From: a bacterium
Lineage (GTDB): Bacteria > Pseudomonadota > Alphaproteobacteria > Rhizobiales > Aestuariivirgaceae
Assembly (NCBI GenBank): GCA_022842165.1
Contig: JALHQC010000042.1
Coordinates: 1 to 35,905 of the forward strand
Direction of reading: 5' to 3'
DNA: 35,905 nt
In this document: in pieces, positions 23,870 through 32,404 of the stretch
Position numbering within the stretch: the first letter of the stretch is position 1
Layout: the number at the start of each line of letters is the position of its first letter
Translations under genes and position numbers: made by a program
The notes under the pieces: generated by a model
Seen by the model: the letters and a program-made list of their open reading frames with translations, nothing else
The model's database searches: none
What the model was told of the DNA's origin: nothing

Positions 23870-23890
23870 CTGGTCATCATGTGATACCAG
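23870..23890. promoter_or_regulatory. Possible operator upstream of the CUT2 binding-protein gene
   Basis: CTGGT and ACCAG form a 5-base inverted repeat with 11 bases between them, 18 bases before the start codon. GGT/ACC dyads are seen in GntR-type operators, but the arms are short and chance is possible. Confidence 0.25.
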
Positions 23891-23908
23891 TCAATGGGAG
23901 GAAGACCA

Positions 23909-24910
23909 ATGAAGCTTTCAAGACGTGAATTCACCGTCGGTGCGCTGCTGGCCGCTGGCACGATGGGCCTGCCCATCATGGTGAAAGCCCAGGGCACAAA
24001 GACGGTGGCGCTGCTGTTCGACAGCCTCGTCTCGCCCTTCTGGGTGTCGGGCATCGAGATCATGCGCGAGAAGGCCAAGGCCAATGGCTGGGAAACGCTC
24101 GAGAACATCTCGGACTTCGACGACAACAAGCAGTTCGAGCAGGTGAAAGCCATGATCGGCCGCAAGGTCGATGGCATCCTCATCATCCAGACCGACTCCA
24201 AGGCGGTGATCCCCGCGATCCGTGCGGCGAACGAAGCCGGCATCCCGATGGTGCATTTCAACCGCCCGCCCGCCGAGAGCGATGCCTATTCGGTGGCGAT
24301 CCAGGCCGACAACCGCAAGATCATGGCCGACACGGTGCAGTTCCTCGTCGACGAAGCCAAGAAAATGGGCGGCAAGTACAAGGCCTGCCTGCTGATCGGC
24401 GACTTGGGCGACGTCAACGCCATCCAGCGCCGCGACGGCTTCTTCGACGTGGTCGACAAGAATGCCGACATGATCGAAGTCGTTGCCCGCGTCTCGACGG
24501 AGTGGAATGCCGACAAGGCCTTCGCCGGCCTCACCAACGCGCTGCAGGCAAATCCGGACATCAACTTCCTTGTTACCTCGTCGGACTTCATGCACCCGCA
24601 AATCGAGCAGGTGCTGCAGACCGCCGGCAAGTGGCACAAGCGCGGTGAAGAAGGCCACGTGTTGTTTGCCGGCTTCGATGGCGATGAAGGCGCCTATGCC
24701 CGCCTGAAGGATGGCTATCTCGACGCCTGCGGTGTGCAGAACCTGTTCCTCGAAGTCGATATGGCATTCCAGGCCTTCATCGACATGTGGGCCGGCAAGA
24801 AGCCCGAGAAGCTTCTCCTCGATCCGGGCTTCGTCATCACGCAGGCCAATCTCACCGAAAAGCAGGACGAGATGTGGGGCTACACGGTCTGGAAAAAGCA
24901 GAACGGCTAA
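23909..24910 (+). CDS. Sugar ABC transporter substrate-binding protein (RbsB-like, CUT2)
   Basis: Periplasmic binding protein of 333 residues in the ribose/galactose class. The signal is Tat-like, with SRREFTVG at 4-11 and cleavage probably after VKA near 27. The mature protein shows VALLFDSLVSPFWVSGIEIM, VDGILIIQTDSKAVIPAI, the DN-x-x pair AIQADNRKIM, and the late GFDGDEGAYARLKDGYLDA, all usual for RbsB-type sugar binders. ATG 23909 is preferred over 23894 because GGGAGGA lies 7 bases upstream. It heads a seven-gene + strand operon of transport and oxidation genes, so the ligand is probably a sugar, sugar alcohol or sugar acid. Confidence 0.93.
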   Translation: MKLSRREFTVGALLAAGTMGLPIMVKAQGTKTVALLFDSLVSPFWVSGIEIMREKAKANGWETLENISDFDDNKQFEQVKAMIGRKVDGILIIQTDSKAVIPAIRAANEAGIPMVHFNRPPAESDAYSVAIQADNRKIMADTVQFLVDEAKKMGGKYKACLLIGDLGDVNAIQRRDGFFDVVDKNADMIEVVARVSTEWNADKAFAGLTNALQANPDINFLVTSSDFMHPQIEQVLQTAGKWHKRGEEGHVLFAGFDGDEGAYARLKDGYLDACGVQNLFLEVDMAFQAFIDMWAGKKPEKLLLDPGFVITQANLTEKQDEMWGYTVWKKQNG

Positions 24911-24920
24911 GCTGAATACC

Positions 24921-24953
24921 AGCGCCGCCATGACGAGGAGTCGTGGCGGCGCT
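24921..24953 (+). promoter_or_regulatory. Intercistronic stem-loop after the CUT2 binding-protein gene
   Basis: A 14-base-pair stem (AGCGCCGCCATGAC and GTCGTGGCGGCGCT, with one G-T pair) closes a GAGGA loop, 10 bases after the binding-protein stop. It is the strongest hairpin in the window and lies 35 bases before the first permease gene. It lacks a T-run, so mRNA stabilisation or partial termination is likely. Confidence 0.75.
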
Positions 24954-24988
24954 TTCCGTCTCACCCGATTCGACGAGCGCTTTTCCAT

Positions 24989-26017
24989 ATGACAAGCACT
25001 GACGTTACGGCTGTCTCCAAGCCCCGCGCGCAAGCCGGATGGAAACGGCTGCTGCTTTCGGAATACCTCGTGCTTGTCCTGACAGTCTTCTACTTCGCCG
25101 TGATGTGGACGATCGTTCCTGAGATCGCCACGGCGGATACCCTGCTCGATATTCTGCGCGCCATGATGCCGCTGCTGGTCGTCGCCATCGGCCAGACTTT
25201 CGTCCTGATCGTTGCCGGCATCGATCTCTCCGCGCCGTCGATCATCGCCATGGCCAGCGTCGTCGGGGCATCGGTGCTGACGGGCGATGGCGGCTATGCG
25301 AATGGCACAGGCTTCGAGATCATCGCCGGCATTCTTGCATTTATTGCGGTCGGCGCCGTCATCGGCACCTTCAATGGCTTGTGCACCACGCGATTCAACA
25401 TGCCCTCCTTCATCGTGACACTGACGACGATGATGTTCTTTTCAGGCGCGGCCATCTGGTACACGACGGTGCACACGGACGCGAGCAGCATCGGCAATCT
25501 GCCGCGCGGCTTCATTGGCATCGGCCAGGGAACGTTTTTCGGCGGCCTGCCCTTCTCGCTGTTCGTGGTGCTGGTCGTCGGCGGCGCGGCACATTTCATC
25601 CTCAGCCGCACGGTCTATGGCCGCTGGCTCTACGCCGTTGGCCTCAATCCGCGGGCGGCAGCGGTTTCCGGCGTGCCGGTGCGGCGCGTCATCTTCTGGG
25701 CCTTCGTCATCTCGGGCGTCTGCGCCGCGATCGCCTCGATCCTCTATACCGGGCGGCTGGAAACCGGAACGCCGGTGCTGGGTCAGCGCATCCTGCTGGA
25801 CGTGATCGGCGCTGCCGTCATCGGCGGCGTCAGCCTGTTCGGCGGCAAGGGCAAGATCCTCTGGACCATCTTCGGCGTCCTGTTCCTCACCGTGATCGAC
25901 AAGAGCCTGCAGCTCATGGGGCTTCCCATCGCTTCGGTGTTCGCGATCAAGGGCAGCATCATCCTCGCCGCCGCGGTGATCGATGCCGTGCGGCACCGCG
26001 TGCTGGTGCGCGGATGA
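24989..26017 (+). CDS. Sugar ABC transporter permease (RbsC-like), first copy
   Basis: Inner-membrane permease of 342 residues with a hydrophilic N-terminus of about 20 residues and 8-10 hydrophobic segments. The CUT2 motifs are TFVLIVAGIDLSAPSIIAMA (about 70-89), GTFNGLCTTRFNMPSFIVTL and the cytoplasmic YAVGLNPRAAAVSGVPVRR. Its stop overlaps the ATPase start in an ATGA arrangement. It differs from the second permease of the operon (27576-28556), so the channel is probably a heterodimer, unlike the RbsC homodimer. Ribosome-binding sequence before ATG 24989 is weak, in line with low expression after the strong stem-loop. Confidence 0.92.
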   Translation: MTSTDVTAVSKPRAQAGWKRLLLSEYLVLVLTVFYFAVMWTIVPEIATADTLLDILRAMMPLLVVAIGQTFVLIVAGIDLSAPSIIAMASVVGASVLTGDGGYANGTGFEIIAGILAFIAVGAVIGTFNGLCTTRFNMPSFIVTLTTMMFFSGAAIWYTTVHTDASSIGNLPRGFIGIGQGTFFGGLPFSLFVVLVVGGAAHFILSRTVYGRWLYAVGLNPRAAAVSGVPVRRVIFWAFVISGVCAAIASILYTGRLETGTPVLGQRILLDVIGAAVIGGVSLFGGKGKILWTIFGVLFLTVIDKSLQLMGLPIASVFAIKGSIILAAAVIDAVRHRVLVRG

Positions 26018-27579
26018 GTGCGGCCGCTTCAGTCTCGGCAGCGCCCGCGGCAGGTGCGCCGCTCCTGGAAATCGAAGGCTTGTGCAAGAGCTTCTTCGGC
26101 GTCGAAGTTTTGCACAAGGTGGGTTTCACGGTTCATGCAGGCCGCGTGCTGGGGCTGGTGGGCGAGAACGGTTCCGGCAAGTCCACGACGATGAACATCA
26201 TTGGCGGAGTCCACCAGATGGATTCGGGCCGCATCATGTTCGGTGGAGCGGATTACCGGCCCAAGGGCCCGCGCGATGCCTCGAAACAGGGCATCGCCTT
26301 CATCCATCAGGAATTGAACCTGTTCCGCAATCTGTCGATCGCCGAAAACCTGTTCATCACTGAGTTTCCGAAGCTCGTTCCCGGCCTGCCCTTCATCGAT
26401 CGCGGCGCCGCGCGGAAACGCGCTTCCGAACTGCTCGCGGCGGTCGACCTCGATATTCCACCAACGACGCTCGTCAACCGCCTGTCGCAGGGTGAGCGCC
26501 AGCTTGTTGAAATCGCCAAGGCGCTGGGTGCCAAGGCCAAGATCATCATCTTCGACGAGCCGACGACATCGCTCACGACGCGTGAGACCGACCGGCTGTT
26601 CGACATCATCAACAAGCTGCGCCAGCAGGGCATCGCCATCATCTACATCAGCCACATCCTCGACGACATCATGCGCCTTTGCGATGACATCGTCGTACTG
26701 CGCGATGGCAATCTGGTCGGCAAGGCGCTCAAGGCGGACATGACCATCGAGCGCATGATCTCGCTGATGGTTGGCCGCAATATCGATCAGCTTTTCCCGC
26801 CGCGCGACTCCGCAATCGCGGCAGGACCGCCGGTGCTGGAGGTCAGGAACATCACGCAGCGCGGCACGGTGAAGGATATTTCCTTCAGCCTGCGGGCGGG
26901 CGAAGTGCTGGGCGTCTCGGGGCTGATGGGTGCGGGCCGCTCGGAACTGGCGCGCATCCTCTTCGGGATCGACGATTTCGGGTCAGGCGAGATCATCGTC
27001 AACGGCAAGGCATTGACGAAGCCCACGCCCACCGTCTGCATGGACAATGGCATGGCGTTCCTCACCGAGGACCGGCGCGCCGAAGGCCTCATGATGGAAG
27101 CCCCCATCGACCACAATATCGCGCTGTCCTCGCTCCAAGCTTATGCTGGCGGTTTCGCGCACAAGATCGACAGTACGCGGCTCAATGCGGATGTCTCGAA
27201 AATGAGCGCATCTGTCCAGATCGGGGCGCGCGACATTGCCAATACGCTGGTGAAGAACCTGTCCGGCGGCAATCAGCAGAAAGTCGTCATCGGCAAATGG
27301 CTGCTGCGGGAGCCGACGGTCTTCATCCTCGACGAGCCGACACGCGGCATCGATGTCGGCGCCAAGAATGAAGTCTACAAGATCATCAACCGCCTTGCAG
27401 CGGGCGGCGCCGGCATCCTCATGATATCATCCGAGATCGAAGAGCTGGTCGGCATGTCGGACCGCATCATGGTGATGGCGCATGGCGAAATCCGCGCCAC
27501 GTTCGAGCGCGGCGCATTCGATCGCGAGGAACTGCTGCGCGCCGCAATGTGGGACGGCATCCGGAGCAACGCGAAATGA
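26014..27579 (+). CDS. Sugar ABC transporter ATP-binding protein (RbsA-like, two ATPase domains)
   Basis: CUT2 ATPase of 521 residues with two nucleotide-binding domains. In the first, Walker A is GENGSGKST (50-58), the signature LSQGERQ (157-163) and Walker B IIIFDEPT (177-184). The second domain has a degenerate Walker A (LMGAGRSELARILFG), the signature LSGGNQQKVVIGKWLL and FILDEPTRGIDVG, the RbsA/MglA pattern in which the second site is altered. The ATG at 26014 overlaps the permease stop by 4 bases. The frame stays open about 630 bases further upstream, but that part lies inside the permease gene and is not coding. Confidence 0.94.
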   Translation: MSAAASVSAAPAAGAPLLEIEGLCKSFFGVEVLHKVGFTVHAGRVLGLVGENGSGKSTTMNIIGGVHQMDSGRIMFGGADYRPKGPRDASKQGIAFIHQELNLFRNLSIAENLFITEFPKLVPGLPFIDRGAARKRASELLAAVDLDIPPTTLVNRLSQGERQLVEIAKALGAKAKIIIFDEPTTSLTTRETDRLFDIINKLRQQGIAIIYISHILDDIMRLCDDIVVLRDGNLVGKALKADMTIERMISLMVGRNIDQLFPPRDSAIAAGPPVLEVRNITQRGTVKDISFSLRAGEVLGVSGLMGAGRSELARILFGIDDFGSGEIIVNGKALTKPTPTVCMDNGMAFLTEDRRAEGLMMEAPIDHNIALSSLQAYAGGFAHKIDSTRLNADVSKMSASVQIGARDIANTLVKNLSGGNQQKVVIGKWLLREPTVFILDEPTRGIDVGAKNEVYKIINRLAAGGAGILMISSEIEELVGMSDRIMVMAHGEIRATFERGAFDREELLRAAMWDGIRSNAK

Positions 27580-28556
27580 ACGGCTACCGCAACAGGTTCG
27601 CCATGCTGGCGCTGCAGAATGCGCCCCTCCTCCTGTTCGCGGTGCTGGTCATCGTGTTCGGGCTGATGTCTGACCGGTTTCTGACGCCCGTCAACTTCCT
27701 CAACATCATCAACCAGTCCAGCCATATCGCCATCATCGCCATCGGCATGACCTTCGTGCTGCTGATTGCCGGCATCGACCTTTCGGTGGGCGCCAACATG
27801 TATCTGAGCGCTGCCATTCTCGGCGTGTTCTTCGTGGGCATGCCGCCGCTCGTGGCCTTTCCGCTGGTTGCCGTGCTGGGCCTGGCCTTTGGCGCCTTCA
27901 ACGGCTTCATGATCACGCAGCTTCGCGTGGCGGCCTTCATCACGACGCTCTCCACCCTGTTCATCGGCAGGGGCATCGCGCTCTATTTCTCCGGCAACAA
28001 GATGGTGCCCTTCAGCAAGGACGTGCTGACATTCGGCCGCACGGCCTATCTGGGCATTCCCTCAGCCATCTGGGTTTTCGCGCTGGTGCTCATCATTGCA
28101 CTGATCGTGCTGAAAATGACGACCTTTGGCCGCCAGGTCTATGCGGTGGGAGCCGACCCCGACGCCGCCGCCAAGGCCGGCATCAATGTGCGGCGCGTGA
28201 CGTTTGCCGTCTATTGCATCTGCGGGGTGTGTGCTGCCGTGGGCGGCCTCGTCTCGGGAAGCCAGGTGGCCGTCGCCTCCTCCACCTTCGGTTTCCAGAA
28301 GGAGTTTCCAGTGATCGCGGCGGCCGTGCTGGGCGGCACCAGCCTGTTCGGCGGGCGGGGCGGCGTGCTCGGCACGGTGTTCGGCGCGGTGCTCATCCAG
28401 ACGGTCGAGAACGGTCTCGTGATGACCAATGCCAATCCTTACATTTATCCGCTCGTCATCAGCGTCATCATTTTCATCGCGGTCTTCACCGACAGTTCGC
28501 GCACCACCGTGCTTGAGCGGCTGGAACGTCGGAAGATCAGGGTCGAGCCGGATTGA
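27576..28556 (+). CDS. Sugar ABC transporter permease (RbsC-like), second copy
   Basis: Inner-membrane permease of 326 residues. CUT2 motifs include GMTFVLLIAGIDLSVGANMYL (around 58-78), FGAFNGFMITQLRVAAFITTL, YAVGADPDAAAKAGINVRRV and AAVLGGTSLFGGRGGVLGTV near the end. The ATG at 27576 overlaps the ATPase stop by 4 bases. It is clearly homologous to, but distinct from, the first permease, and the ATPase gene lies between them. This arrangement fits a transporter with two different membrane subunits. The next gene starts 36 bases on and belongs to catabolism. Confidence 0.92.
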   Translation: MNGYRNRFAMLALQNAPLLLFAVLVIVFGLMSDRFLTPVNFLNIINQSSHIAIIAIGMTFVLLIAGIDLSVGANMYLSAAILGVFFVGMPPLVAFPLVAVLGLAFGAFNGFMITQLRVAAFITTLSTLFIGRGIALYFSGNKMVPFSKDVLTFGRTAYLGIPSAIWVFALVLIIALIVLKMTTFGRQVYAVGADPDAAAKAGINVRRVTFAVYCICGVCAAVGGLVSGSQVAVASSTFGFQKEFPVIAAAVLGGTSLFGGRGGVLGTVFGAVLIQTVENGLVMTNANPYIYPLVISVIIFIAVFTDSSRTTVLERLERRKIRVEPD

Positions 28557-28592
28557 GGCTCCCGAGTTCGGTCAAGACGTGCAGGAGCAACC

Positions 28593-29360
28593 ATGAGCAA
28601 TCCTTTCGACCTGACGGGCCGCGCCGCGCTGGTTACCGGCGGTAACGGTGGCATCGGCTTCGGCATCGCCAGGGGCCTCGCCGAGGCGGGCGCGATGGTT
28701 GCGATTGCCGGACGAAACACGGCCAAGAACTCCAAAGCGGTTGCCGAATTGGAAGCACTGGGCGCGAAGGCGATAGCGGTCGAGGCGGATGTCTCGGACG
28801 AAGCCTCCGTCGCCGCCATGACAAGCCAGGTAGCTGAGCGCTTCGGGCGGATCGACATTCTCGTTGCCAATGCCGGGATCAACATCCGAAAGCCCCCAGA
28901 AGATTATGCGCTGGCCGAATGGCATCAGATCATCAATGCCAATCTGACGAGCCTGTTCCTCTGCGCCAACGCCGTGCTGCCGGCGTTCAGGGCAGCGGGT
29001 GCCGGCAAGATCATCACCATTGGTTCCATGTCATCGATCTTCGGCGGAGCGATCATCGGGCCCTATGCCGCAAGCAAGGGTGCGGTTGTGCAGTTCACGA
29101 GGTCGCTCGCCGTTGCCTGGGCAAAGCACAATGTACAGGTGAACTCCATCCTGCCCGGCTTCATCGACACCGATTTGACACGCGGCGGGCGGCAATCGGC
29201 GCCCGAGATGTTTGCAAGGATCGTCGAGCGCACCCCCGCCGGGCGCTGGGGCCAGCCCGAAGACCTGGCCGGACTCGCCGTGTTTCTGGCGAGCCGCGCG
29301 TCCGATTTCATCACGGGCACCGCCATTCCGGCCGATGGCGGCTACTCGATACAGCTTTGA
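28593..29360 (+). CDS. SDR-family oxidoreductase (gluconate/deoxygluconate dehydrogenase-like)
   Basis: Classical short-chain dehydrogenase of 255 residues. TGGNGGIG (15-22) binds NAD(P), NAGINIRKP follows at 93-101, and the catalytic residues are S145, Y158 and K162. The NAGINIR-x-P pattern and the end TGTAIPADGGYSIQ are common in 2-deoxy-D-gluconate 3-dehydrogenase/gluconate 5-dehydrogenase-like enzymes, so a sugar acid or polyol is a reasonable substrate. AGGAG lies 6 bases before the ATG. It is the first catabolic gene after the CUT2 importer and likely acts on the imported compound. Confidence 0.9.
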   Translation: MSNPFDLTGRAALVTGGNGGIGFGIARGLAEAGAMVAIAGRNTAKNSKAVAELEALGAKAIAVEADVSDEASVAAMTSQVAERFGRIDILVANAGINIRKPPEDYALAEWHQIINANLTSLFLCANAVLPAFRAAGAGKIITIGSMSSIFGGAIIGPYAASKGAVVQFTRSLAVAWAKHNVQVNSILPGFIDTDLTRGGRQSAPEMFARIVERTPAGRWGQPEDLAGLAVFLASRASDFITGTAIPADGGYSIQL

Positions 29361-29372
29361 CAGGAGAATGAT

Positions 29373-30422
29373 ATGAGCGAGAAGACATCGCCAGCATCGA
29401 GAACGCGCGTGGGCCTCATCGGCTGCGGCTTCTATGCGCAGAATCATCTTCACGCCTGGAAGGATCTTGCAACGGAAGGCGCCGACCTCGTTGCCGTCTG
29501 CGATCGCGACGAGAGCAAGGCGCGTGCTGCCGGAGAGAAGTTCGGGGCGCCCTGGTTCACCGATGCCAGGAAAATGCTCGACAGCGTGGCGCTCGACCTC
29601 GTCGACATCACGACTCGTATGGACACGCATCTGGAGCTTGCAGCGCTCACTTCCGAGAGGCGCATTCCGACCGTGGTGCAAAAGCCCTTCGCGCCCGAAT
29701 GGAAGGACTGTGTCGCGATTGTCGAGACCGCAAAGAAACACGGCGCCTGGCTGGCGGTTCACGAGAACTTCCGCTTCGCCACATCGATGATGCGCGTGAA
29801 GCAGGTGCTCGACAGTGGCACCATCGGCGAGCCCACATGGGCGCGGCTCTCCTTCCGCACCGGCTTCGATGTCTACAAGGGCCAGCCCTATTTCTACAAC
29901 GAGGAACGCCTGGTCATTCTCGATGTCGGCATTCACGTTCTCGATCTGGCGCGGGTCTTCATGGGTGAAGTCGAACGCGTCAGCTGCGAAACGCAGCGGC
30001 GGAACCCGAAGGTGCGCGCCGAGGATACGGCGACCATCATGATGCGCCACACGTCTGGCGCCGTGTCGATCGTCGAGTCCACTTATGAGGCCAAGCGCAG
30101 TGCCGATCCGTTCCCGGAGACGATGCTCGAAATCGAAGGACCACTCGGCTCCATCATCGTCTCGAAGGGCGAAGTGATGACGGTGACGACGCAAGGCCTG
30201 AGCTTCGAGGAAAAGATCGGCGCACCCCTGCTCTCGTGGACGACGAGGCCATGGCATGTCTCTCAGGAGGCGGTGCGCAACACCAACCTGCACATGATGC
30301 AGGCGCTGCGTGCCGGGCGGCCCGCCGACACCTCCGGTGAAGACAATCTCAAGACTTATGCGCTGGTCGAGGCTGCTTACGAGTCCGCTGCCACCCATGC
30401 AAGCGCTAAGCCCAAGGCGTAA
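29373..30422 (+). CDS. Gfo/Idh/MocA family oxidoreductase
   Basis: NAD(P)-dependent sugar or cyclitol dehydrogenase fold, 349 residues. The Rossmann motif is GLIGCGFYAQNH (14-25). The conserved E-K-P motif reads Q-K-P (VVQKPF, 103-105), keeping the catalytic-site Lys but replacing the Glu. The C-terminal half has ILDVGIHVLDLARVFMG (182-198) with the D-x-G-x-H active-site pattern (D184, H188). AGGAG precedes the ATG, 12 bases after the SDR stop. In this operon it may oxidise a hydroxyl of the imported sugar at a different carbon from the SDR. The exact reaction cannot be read from the sequence. Confidence 0.92.
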   Translation: MSEKTSPASRTRVGLIGCGFYAQNHLHAWKDLATEGADLVAVCDRDESKARAAGEKFGAPWFTDARKMLDSVALDLVDITTRMDTHLELAALTSERRIPTVVQKPFAPEWKDCVAIVETAKKHGAWLAVHENFRFATSMMRVKQVLDSGTIGEPTWARLSFRTGFDVYKGQPYFYNEERLVILDVGIHVLDLARVFMGEVERVSCETQRRNPKVRAEDTATIMMRHTSGAVSIVESTYEAKRSADPFPETMLEIEGPLGSIIVSKGEVMTVTTQGLSFEEKIGAPLLSWTTRPWHVSQEAVRNTNLHMMQALRAGRPADTSGEDNLKTYALVEAAYESAATHASAKPKA

Positions 30423-30443
30423 AGCAGCGGAGAGTCACAACCC

Positions 30444-31139
30444 ATGACACAGTTCGCATTCACGGCCGCCGACCTGGATATCCTGAAGCAGTGGGATACG
30501 CCGACGATCTGCAACGGTCTCGAACTGATCGTGCCGGAGCGGCGCGCAATCGGCTTCACAGTCGAGCCGATGGTGGCCGTTGATCGCAAATTTCCGCCCA
30601 TCGTCGGGCTTGCCCGCACAGGTCTCGTCCGAGCAAAGGAGCCGCCGCGCGGGCCCATTCCGCCGCGCGAGGCATGGTATGACTATGTTGCGGCGGGTGA
30701 CTTTCCGACCATCGCCGTCATTCAGGACATTGATGACAGGCCCGGCTTCGGCGCCTTCTGGGGCGAGGTGCAGACAACGATTCACAAGGCGCTCGGTGTC
30801 TCGGGCTGCGTGACCAATGGTTCCTTCCGTGATCTTGACATGCTGGCGCCGGGCTTCCAGATCATCGGGGGACGCATCGGCCCCAGCCATGCGCATATCC
30901 ACATGGTTCAGATGAACTGCGACGTGAACATCTTTGGCATGCTGGCGCGGCATGACGACGTGATCCACGCCGATTTTCATGGCGCTGTCGTCATCCCCGC
31001 CGATGCGGTGAAGAAACTTCCCGAAGCCATCGACCTTTGCACCAGGCGCGAGAAGGTCATTCTCGATATGACAAAAAGTCCCGGCTTCAACTCGCAAATG
31101 CTGCGCGCGGCGCTGAAGGCAGCGGGCGAAATTCACTGA
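30444..31139 (+). CDS. RraA-like/HMG aldolase-family protein
   Basis: Protein of 231 residues of the RraA/4-hydroxy-4-methyl-2-oxoglutarate aldolase fold, often misnamed demethylmenaquinone methyltransferase. The family patterns GE (107-108, in GAFWGEVQTT) and R129-D130 (in TNGSFRDLDML) are kept; these residues bind the metal and substrate in aldolase/decarboxylase members. The usual D-G before them is N-G here (N125). Placement after a sugar importer and two dehydrogenases favours cleavage or decarboxylation of a 3-oxo sugar acid rather than RNase E inhibition. It ends the operon and converges on the xylitol dehydrogenase-like gene with a 55-base gap that shows no terminator. Confidence 0.9.
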   Translation: MTQFAFTAADLDILKQWDTPTICNGLELIVPERRAIGFTVEPMVAVDRKFPPIVGLARTGLVRAKEPPRGPIPPREAWYDYVAAGDFPTIAVIQDIDDRPGFGAFWGEVQTTIHKALGVSGCVTNGSFRDLDMLAPGFQIIGGRIGPSHAHIHMVQMNCDVNIFGMLARHDDVIHADFHGAVVIPADAVKKLPEAIDLCTRREKVILDMTKSPGFNSQMLRAALKAAGEIH

Positions 31140-31194
31140 CGCCACGCGGTGAGTGCATCGATCGTTTCGGCGTCAAGCAGGGTGGCGGCGTTTC

Positions 31195-32229
31195 TCAACC
31201 CATCGTGATCTGGAGCTTGACGTCCGTCGGCAAGCCGCTTGCTGCCCGCTCGAAGGCCTTGATGCTGTCCTCGAACGTGTAGACGCCGGTGATGAGCGGT
31301 TTCAGATCGACCTTTCCGGAGGCGATCAGGCTCAACGCGCGATCGAAGATGTTGGCGTAGCGGAAAACCGTTTCGATCCGCACTTCGCGAGAACAGGCGC
31401 CTGCAACGTCGAAGGCGACGGGATCGACCGGCAGGCCGATCAGCACCAGCGTGCCGCCGGGCCGCATGAGCTTGAAAATCCCATCATAGGCCTTGGCGCT
31501 GCCGCTGGCTTCGAAGACGATGTCAGCACCCCAGTTGCCGGTTTCCCGCGCCAGGACATCGGCGAAACTCTCCGCCTTGAGGTTGACGGGGATGATGCCG
31601 TCATACTGAGCGGCAATCTTCAGCTTCTCGGCGCTGAAGTCAGAGATGTAGACCCGGCTGCATCCGCCTGCGAGGGCCGCAAGCGCCACCATGATGCCAA
31701 TCGGCCCTGCCCCGATCACGGCGCCGACATCGCCCGGCGTGATCCCCGCACGGGAGGCCGCCTGCATGCCGATGGCGAAGGGCTCGACCATCGCGCCTTC
31801 AGCGAAGGAGACATTCTCCGGCAGCTTGTAGGTGAAGGCGGCCGGATGCACGGCATGCGGCAGCAATATGCCATGCACCGGCGGCGTTGCCCAGAAGGTG
31901 ACCGCGGGGTCGACGTTGTATTGCCCGAGCTTAGAGGAGCGCGAACTGAGATCGGGAACGCCCGGCTCCATGCAAACGCGATCGCCAACGGCAAAGCCGG
32001 TAACGCCGGCGCCAACTTCGACCACAGTGCCCGATGCCTCGTGCCCCAGAACCATGGGGGCGTTGACAACGTACGAGCCAATGCGTCCGTGCGTATAGTA
32101 GTGAACGTCGCTGCCGCATACGCCCACAGTATGGATCGCGATCTTCAGATCGCCTGGCCCCATCTTCATGGGGATGTCGATGTCACGGATCGCCAGTTCA
32201 TGCTGGCGTTCAAGAACGAGTGCGCGCAC
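31195..32229 (-). CDS. Medium-chain Zn-dependent polyol dehydrogenase (xylitol/sorbitol dehydrogenase-like)
   Basis: Protein of 344 residues that would oxidise a polyol such as xylitol with NAD+. Catalytic zinc residues are C38 in [11 protein letters not shown] and H63-E64 in LGHEASG, with E149 in MVEPFAIG. The Rossmann motif is [11 protein letters not shown]. The loop that normally holds four cysteines for structural zinc reads [20 protein letters not shown] (89-108) and has none, as I recall for Gluconobacter-type xylitol dehydrogenases. The start is the GTG at 32229, with AGGAG 9 bases upstream; the frame stays open beyond it but without homology. It faces the CUT2 operon and likely works in the same pathway. 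Confidence 0.9.
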   Translation of the reverse strand: MRALVLERQHELAIRDIDIPMKMGPGDLKIAIHTVGVCGSDVHYYTHGRIGSYVVNAPMVLGHEASGTVVEVGAGVTGFAVGDRVCMEPGVPDLSSRSSKLGQYNVDPAVTFWATPPVHGILLPHAVHPAAFTYKLPENVSFAEGAMVEPFAIGMQAASRAGITPGDVGAVIGAGPIGIMVALAALAGGCSRVYISDFSAEKLKIAAQYDGIIPVNLKAESFADVLARETGNWGADIVFEASGSAKAYDGIFKLMRPGGTLVLIGLPVDPVAFDVAGACSREVRIETVFRYANIFDRALSLIASGKVDLKPLITGVYTFEDSIKAFERAASGLPTDVKLQITMG

Positions 32230-32404
32230 GGTGATTTCTCCTGAGAATACTTCGGGGCCAGAGTAGAGAATTGCGCGGGCCGGATGCAACTGTAAAGCCA
32301 GCCCGGGTTGTCTAGCCGGACTGCGGGCTGAAGCGGGGACGAGGCCATTGCATCGCCACTGACTTCCGGTAGACAATGATGCGGGCGACACGACAGGAGG
32401 GGCC

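Noticed and set aside
25381-26013. An upstream in-frame extension of the RbsA-like ATPase by 211 codons.
   Set aside because: The stretch lies within the RbsC-like permease gene in another frame and its translation is Arg-rich nonsense; ATG 26014 with a 4-base overlap is the normal start.
29031-30398. A 455-codon open frame antisense to the SDR and Gfo/Idh/MocA genes.
   Set aside because: It spans two well-supported genes and their junction, has no recognisable motif, and looks like a codon-bias shadow.
32348-32375. TTGCAT and TAGACA with a 16-base spacer as a promoter for the histidine kinase.
   Set aside because: Only three of six bases match the consensus in each box, a level expected by chance in a 175-base gap.
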